The notes under the pieces are model-generated. The model saw only the letters and a program-made list of their open reading frames with translations. It was not told the origin of the DNA and did not search any database. This document shows, in pieces, positions 62,197 through 64,000 of a stretch of 64,000 bases of DNA. The stretch comes from Vibrio amylolyticus (lineage in GTDB: Bacteria > Pseudomonadota > Gammaproteobacteria > Enterobacterales > Vibrionaceae). A program made the translations under genes and the position numbers. Each line of letters begins with the position of its first letter. Within the stretch, counting starts at the first letter, position 1. The stretch covers positions 1 through 64,000 of the forward strand of contig NZ_JAJHVV010000011.1 of assembly GCF_023145695.1 (NCBI RefSeq), given 5' to 3'.

Positions 62197-64000
62197 TTAT
62201 TGTGAATCAGTAATAAACCCGAGCTCTTTTCGTGCAACTATCGCTTTTAATGAGCGTTTTGCAATTATTTGAAGATTAGGGATAAGACCAAATGCTTCTT
62301 CTTTCTGATTATTAATACAAAGCTTTTCGATATCGCGAGCAGCGATCGACAGAGCCCGGTTACCAAGAGCAAGTGAAGAACTTCCTAACGTATGTGCCTC
62401 AAACTCTAACAAGTCTGCGTCTCGCTCTTTCAGAGCCATCTCAATCTTAGAAAGTCTAGCGCCGGACTCTTCGATATAATGGTCAATGAGGATAGGGATG
62501 ACCTCAGCACTGGTGTCTTCGATCATTTGAACCAATATCGTTTCATCGACAAATTCAGCTATCTCAGAGTTATTCACAGGTTCGATAGAATGGGTTTGTG
62601 AGTCTGCCATTACAGAACTGTCCGTATCTTTGCCACTATCTTCAACAAGAGTCGTTGATTCTAGTGTAGTCGGTTTTTCAATCATTAACGTGTCCGTATT
62701 TTTAACTCTATCTGATAAGAATAAGTTAATTTTTTCAATTAGCTGAGACAAACGTACAGGTTTTGACAAATAATCTGACATTCCAGCTGAAATAAAGTGT
62801 TCCTTATCACCAGTTAGCGCATGGGCGGTTAGTGCTATGATAGGAAACGTTTTCATTTTTTCGCTGTCCAGTGAGCGAATAATTTGTGTCGCTTCGATAC
62901 CATCCATCTCTGGCATTGAAATGTCCATGAACACTAGATCGTAGTTATCACTTTTTACTTGTTCGACGGCTTTTAAGCCGTTATCGACGATATCGATATC
63001 AAGTCCTGCGTTTAGAAACATATTCTTTATCACGAGTTGGTTGGCTTTATTATCTTCTGCAACCAGTATGCGAATATCTTGTAACTCTGGTTCGAGTATT
63101 GTGGCTTTTGGCGTTGCATGGGTTAGAAGTTCTCCAGCCAACTCCAAATTAATCGAAAAAGTGAAGGTACTGCCTTCGCCATAGTGGCTGAATACATGTA
63201 TATCGCCGTCCATTAATTCACATAAACGTTTACAAATAGCCAACCCCAACCCTGACCCTTCTTGAGTACGAGAATAGCTTTGGTCGACCATAGTAAACTC
63301 ATCAAACAAGTATTCTAAAGACTGCTCTTTGATACCAATCCCAGTATCAGCGACGCTTCCTTGTATTAGACACTGGTTTTCGTCGACTAACGCTTTAATC
63401 TTCACAGTTACGCTCCCTTCGTGCGTAAACTTAAGAGCATTCCCTATCAGGTTATGAAGTATTTGGCATACACGGTTACTGTCTCCACGAACAATAGGTG
63501 GTACGTTACCTTCAATATAACAATGCAGAATAAGATCGTTCCTTTTAGCTTCAGGAGCAAAACTATCGATGACACTTTCAATACATTCGCGTAAGTTAAA
63601 CGGTTGGTTTTCCAACATTAATGTATTGGATTCCATACGTGTGAAATCTAATATGTCATTGATTACGGTCAGTAGGAATCCACCAGAGGTAGTGGCTGTT
63701 TTAACGAGGTGTTTTTGTTCTTTGCTTAAAGGTGTTTCTTCTAGAAGTGATAAGATTCCAAGCACGCCATTCATGGGCGTTCGTATTTCGTGCGACATAG
63801 AAGCCAGAAAGCGTCCTTTTGACTCACAAGCGTTTTCAGCTTCTTGGCGAGCCAATTTCAGATCGGTATAACTTTTATTTAGTTTACGAGACATGGTATC
63901 AAAGGCACGGGCTAGATTACCAAATTCGTCATTTGACGTATCGTTGAGTTGAAAGCCAGGCCCACGTTCGCTTAACGCTTTAGTCGCTGCTGTTAAACGA
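62197..64000 (-). CDS. sypF: hybrid sensor histidine kinase SypF (partial, N-terminus outside window)
   Basis: The gene runs off the right edge: the reading frame stays open from ATG 63894 to 64000 and encodes a HAMP-like segment (NDEFGNLARAFDTM). Then follow the HisKA domain (SHEIRTPMNGVLG), the HATPase domain (GSGLGLAICKRL), a receiver domain with Asp in YDLVFMDISMPEMDG and an HPt domain with His in FEAHTLGSSSLAL. This phosphorelay layout matches SypF, which controls SypG. The sensor part is not visible. Confidence 0.92.
   Translation of the reverse strand, partial: RLTAATKALSERGPGFQLNDTSNDEFGNLARAFDTMSRKLNKSYTDLKLARQEAENACESKGRFLASMSHEIRTPMNGVLGILSLLEETPLSKEQKHLVKTATTSGGFLLTVINDILDFTRMESNTLMLENQPFNLRECIESVIDSFAPEAKRNDLILHCYIEGNVPPIVRGDSNRVCQILHNLIGNALKFTHEGSVTVKIKALVDENQCLIQGSVADTGIGIKEQSLEYLFDEFTMVDQSYSRTQEGSGLGLAICKRLCELMDGDIHVFSHYGEGSTFTFSINLELAGELLTHATPKATILEPELQDIRILVAEDNKANQLVIKNMFLNAGLDIDIVDNGLKAVEQVKSDNYDLVFMDISMPEMDGIEATQIIRSLDSEKMKTFPIIALTAHALTGDKEHFISAGMSDYLSKPVRLSQLIEKINLFLSDRVKNTDTLMIEKPTTLESTTLVEDSGKDTDSSVMADSQTHSIEPVNNSEIAEFVDETILVQMIEDTSAEVIPILIDHYIEESGARLSKIEMALKERDADLLEFEAHTLGSSSLALGNRALSIAARDIEKLCINNQKEEAFGLIPNLQIIAKRSLKAIVARKELGFITDSQ

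Overview
The window is chromosomal DNA of a marine Vibrio or close Vibrionaceae relative. The evidence is VCR-like attC sites at the left end, a twelve-gene syp-type exopolysaccharide block in V. fischeri order at the right end, and Vibrio-like cobTSU/cobC, btuCD, astE, trxC and DUF3332 genes between them. There are no rRNA or tRNA genes, no CRISPR array and no insertion sequence.

Layout. (1) 1-1.6 kb: the distal end of a chromosomal integron, with two attC sites, one unknown cassette gene, and a SAM methyltransferase behind a damaged last attC. (2) 1.6-3.7 kb: a divergent pair of a LysR regulator and a quinone-oxidoreductase-like dehydrogenase. (3) 3.7-26 kb: a large carbohydrate catabolic island. 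It holds a ribose-type ABC importer (periplasmic binding protein, ATPase, two permeases), a divergent SorC regulator, an aldo/keto reductase, a GlpD-like flavoprotein, a DhnA/LsrF-type class I aldolase, a LyxK-like FGGY kinase, an iron alcohol dehydrogenase, an MmsA-type CoA-acylating aldehyde dehydrogenase, a 1668-residue exported protein with two haem c motifs and carbohydrate-binding modules, two IclR paralogues and an SMP-30-type lactonase. One inverted repeat, GATAC-N5-GTATC, occurs before three of its transcription units, and a second, TGAAA-N4-TTTCA, flanks the central divergent promoter and precedes an IclR gene. (4) 26-38 kb: mixed genes, namely an outer-membrane barrel, a DUF457-type membrane protein, a DUF3332 lipoprotein, a LysR regulator, a ChbG-like deacetylase, an MFS transporter, trxC, an Alx/TerC gene behind a yybP-ykoY-type manganese riboswitch, DM13, GNAT, TfoX-C and an SDR protein, plus a 34-codon small gene. 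(5) 38.4-46.6 kb: cobalamin nucleotide-loop assembly (cobT, cobS, cobU, cobC), an M3 peptidase, astE and the B12 importer genes btuC and btuD. (6) 46.7-64 kb: a MazG-like pyrophosphatase, then sypR through sypF on the minus strand; sypF runs off the right edge.

How the genes work together. In the catabolic island the gene content fits import, C1 oxidation and lactone opening, phosphorylation, oxidation next to the phosphorylated carbon by the GlpD-like enzyme, and aldol cleavage to DHAP plus a three-carbon semialdehyde that the MmsA-like enzyme would turn into acyl-CoA. A 2-deoxy-aldonate-like substrate would fit best, but this is inference. In the syp block the hybrid kinase SypF and the sigma-54 activator SypG are encoded beside the structural genes. 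Three sigma-54 promoters, before sypI, sypM and sypP, each have a SypG-type enhancer about 61-71 bases upstream.
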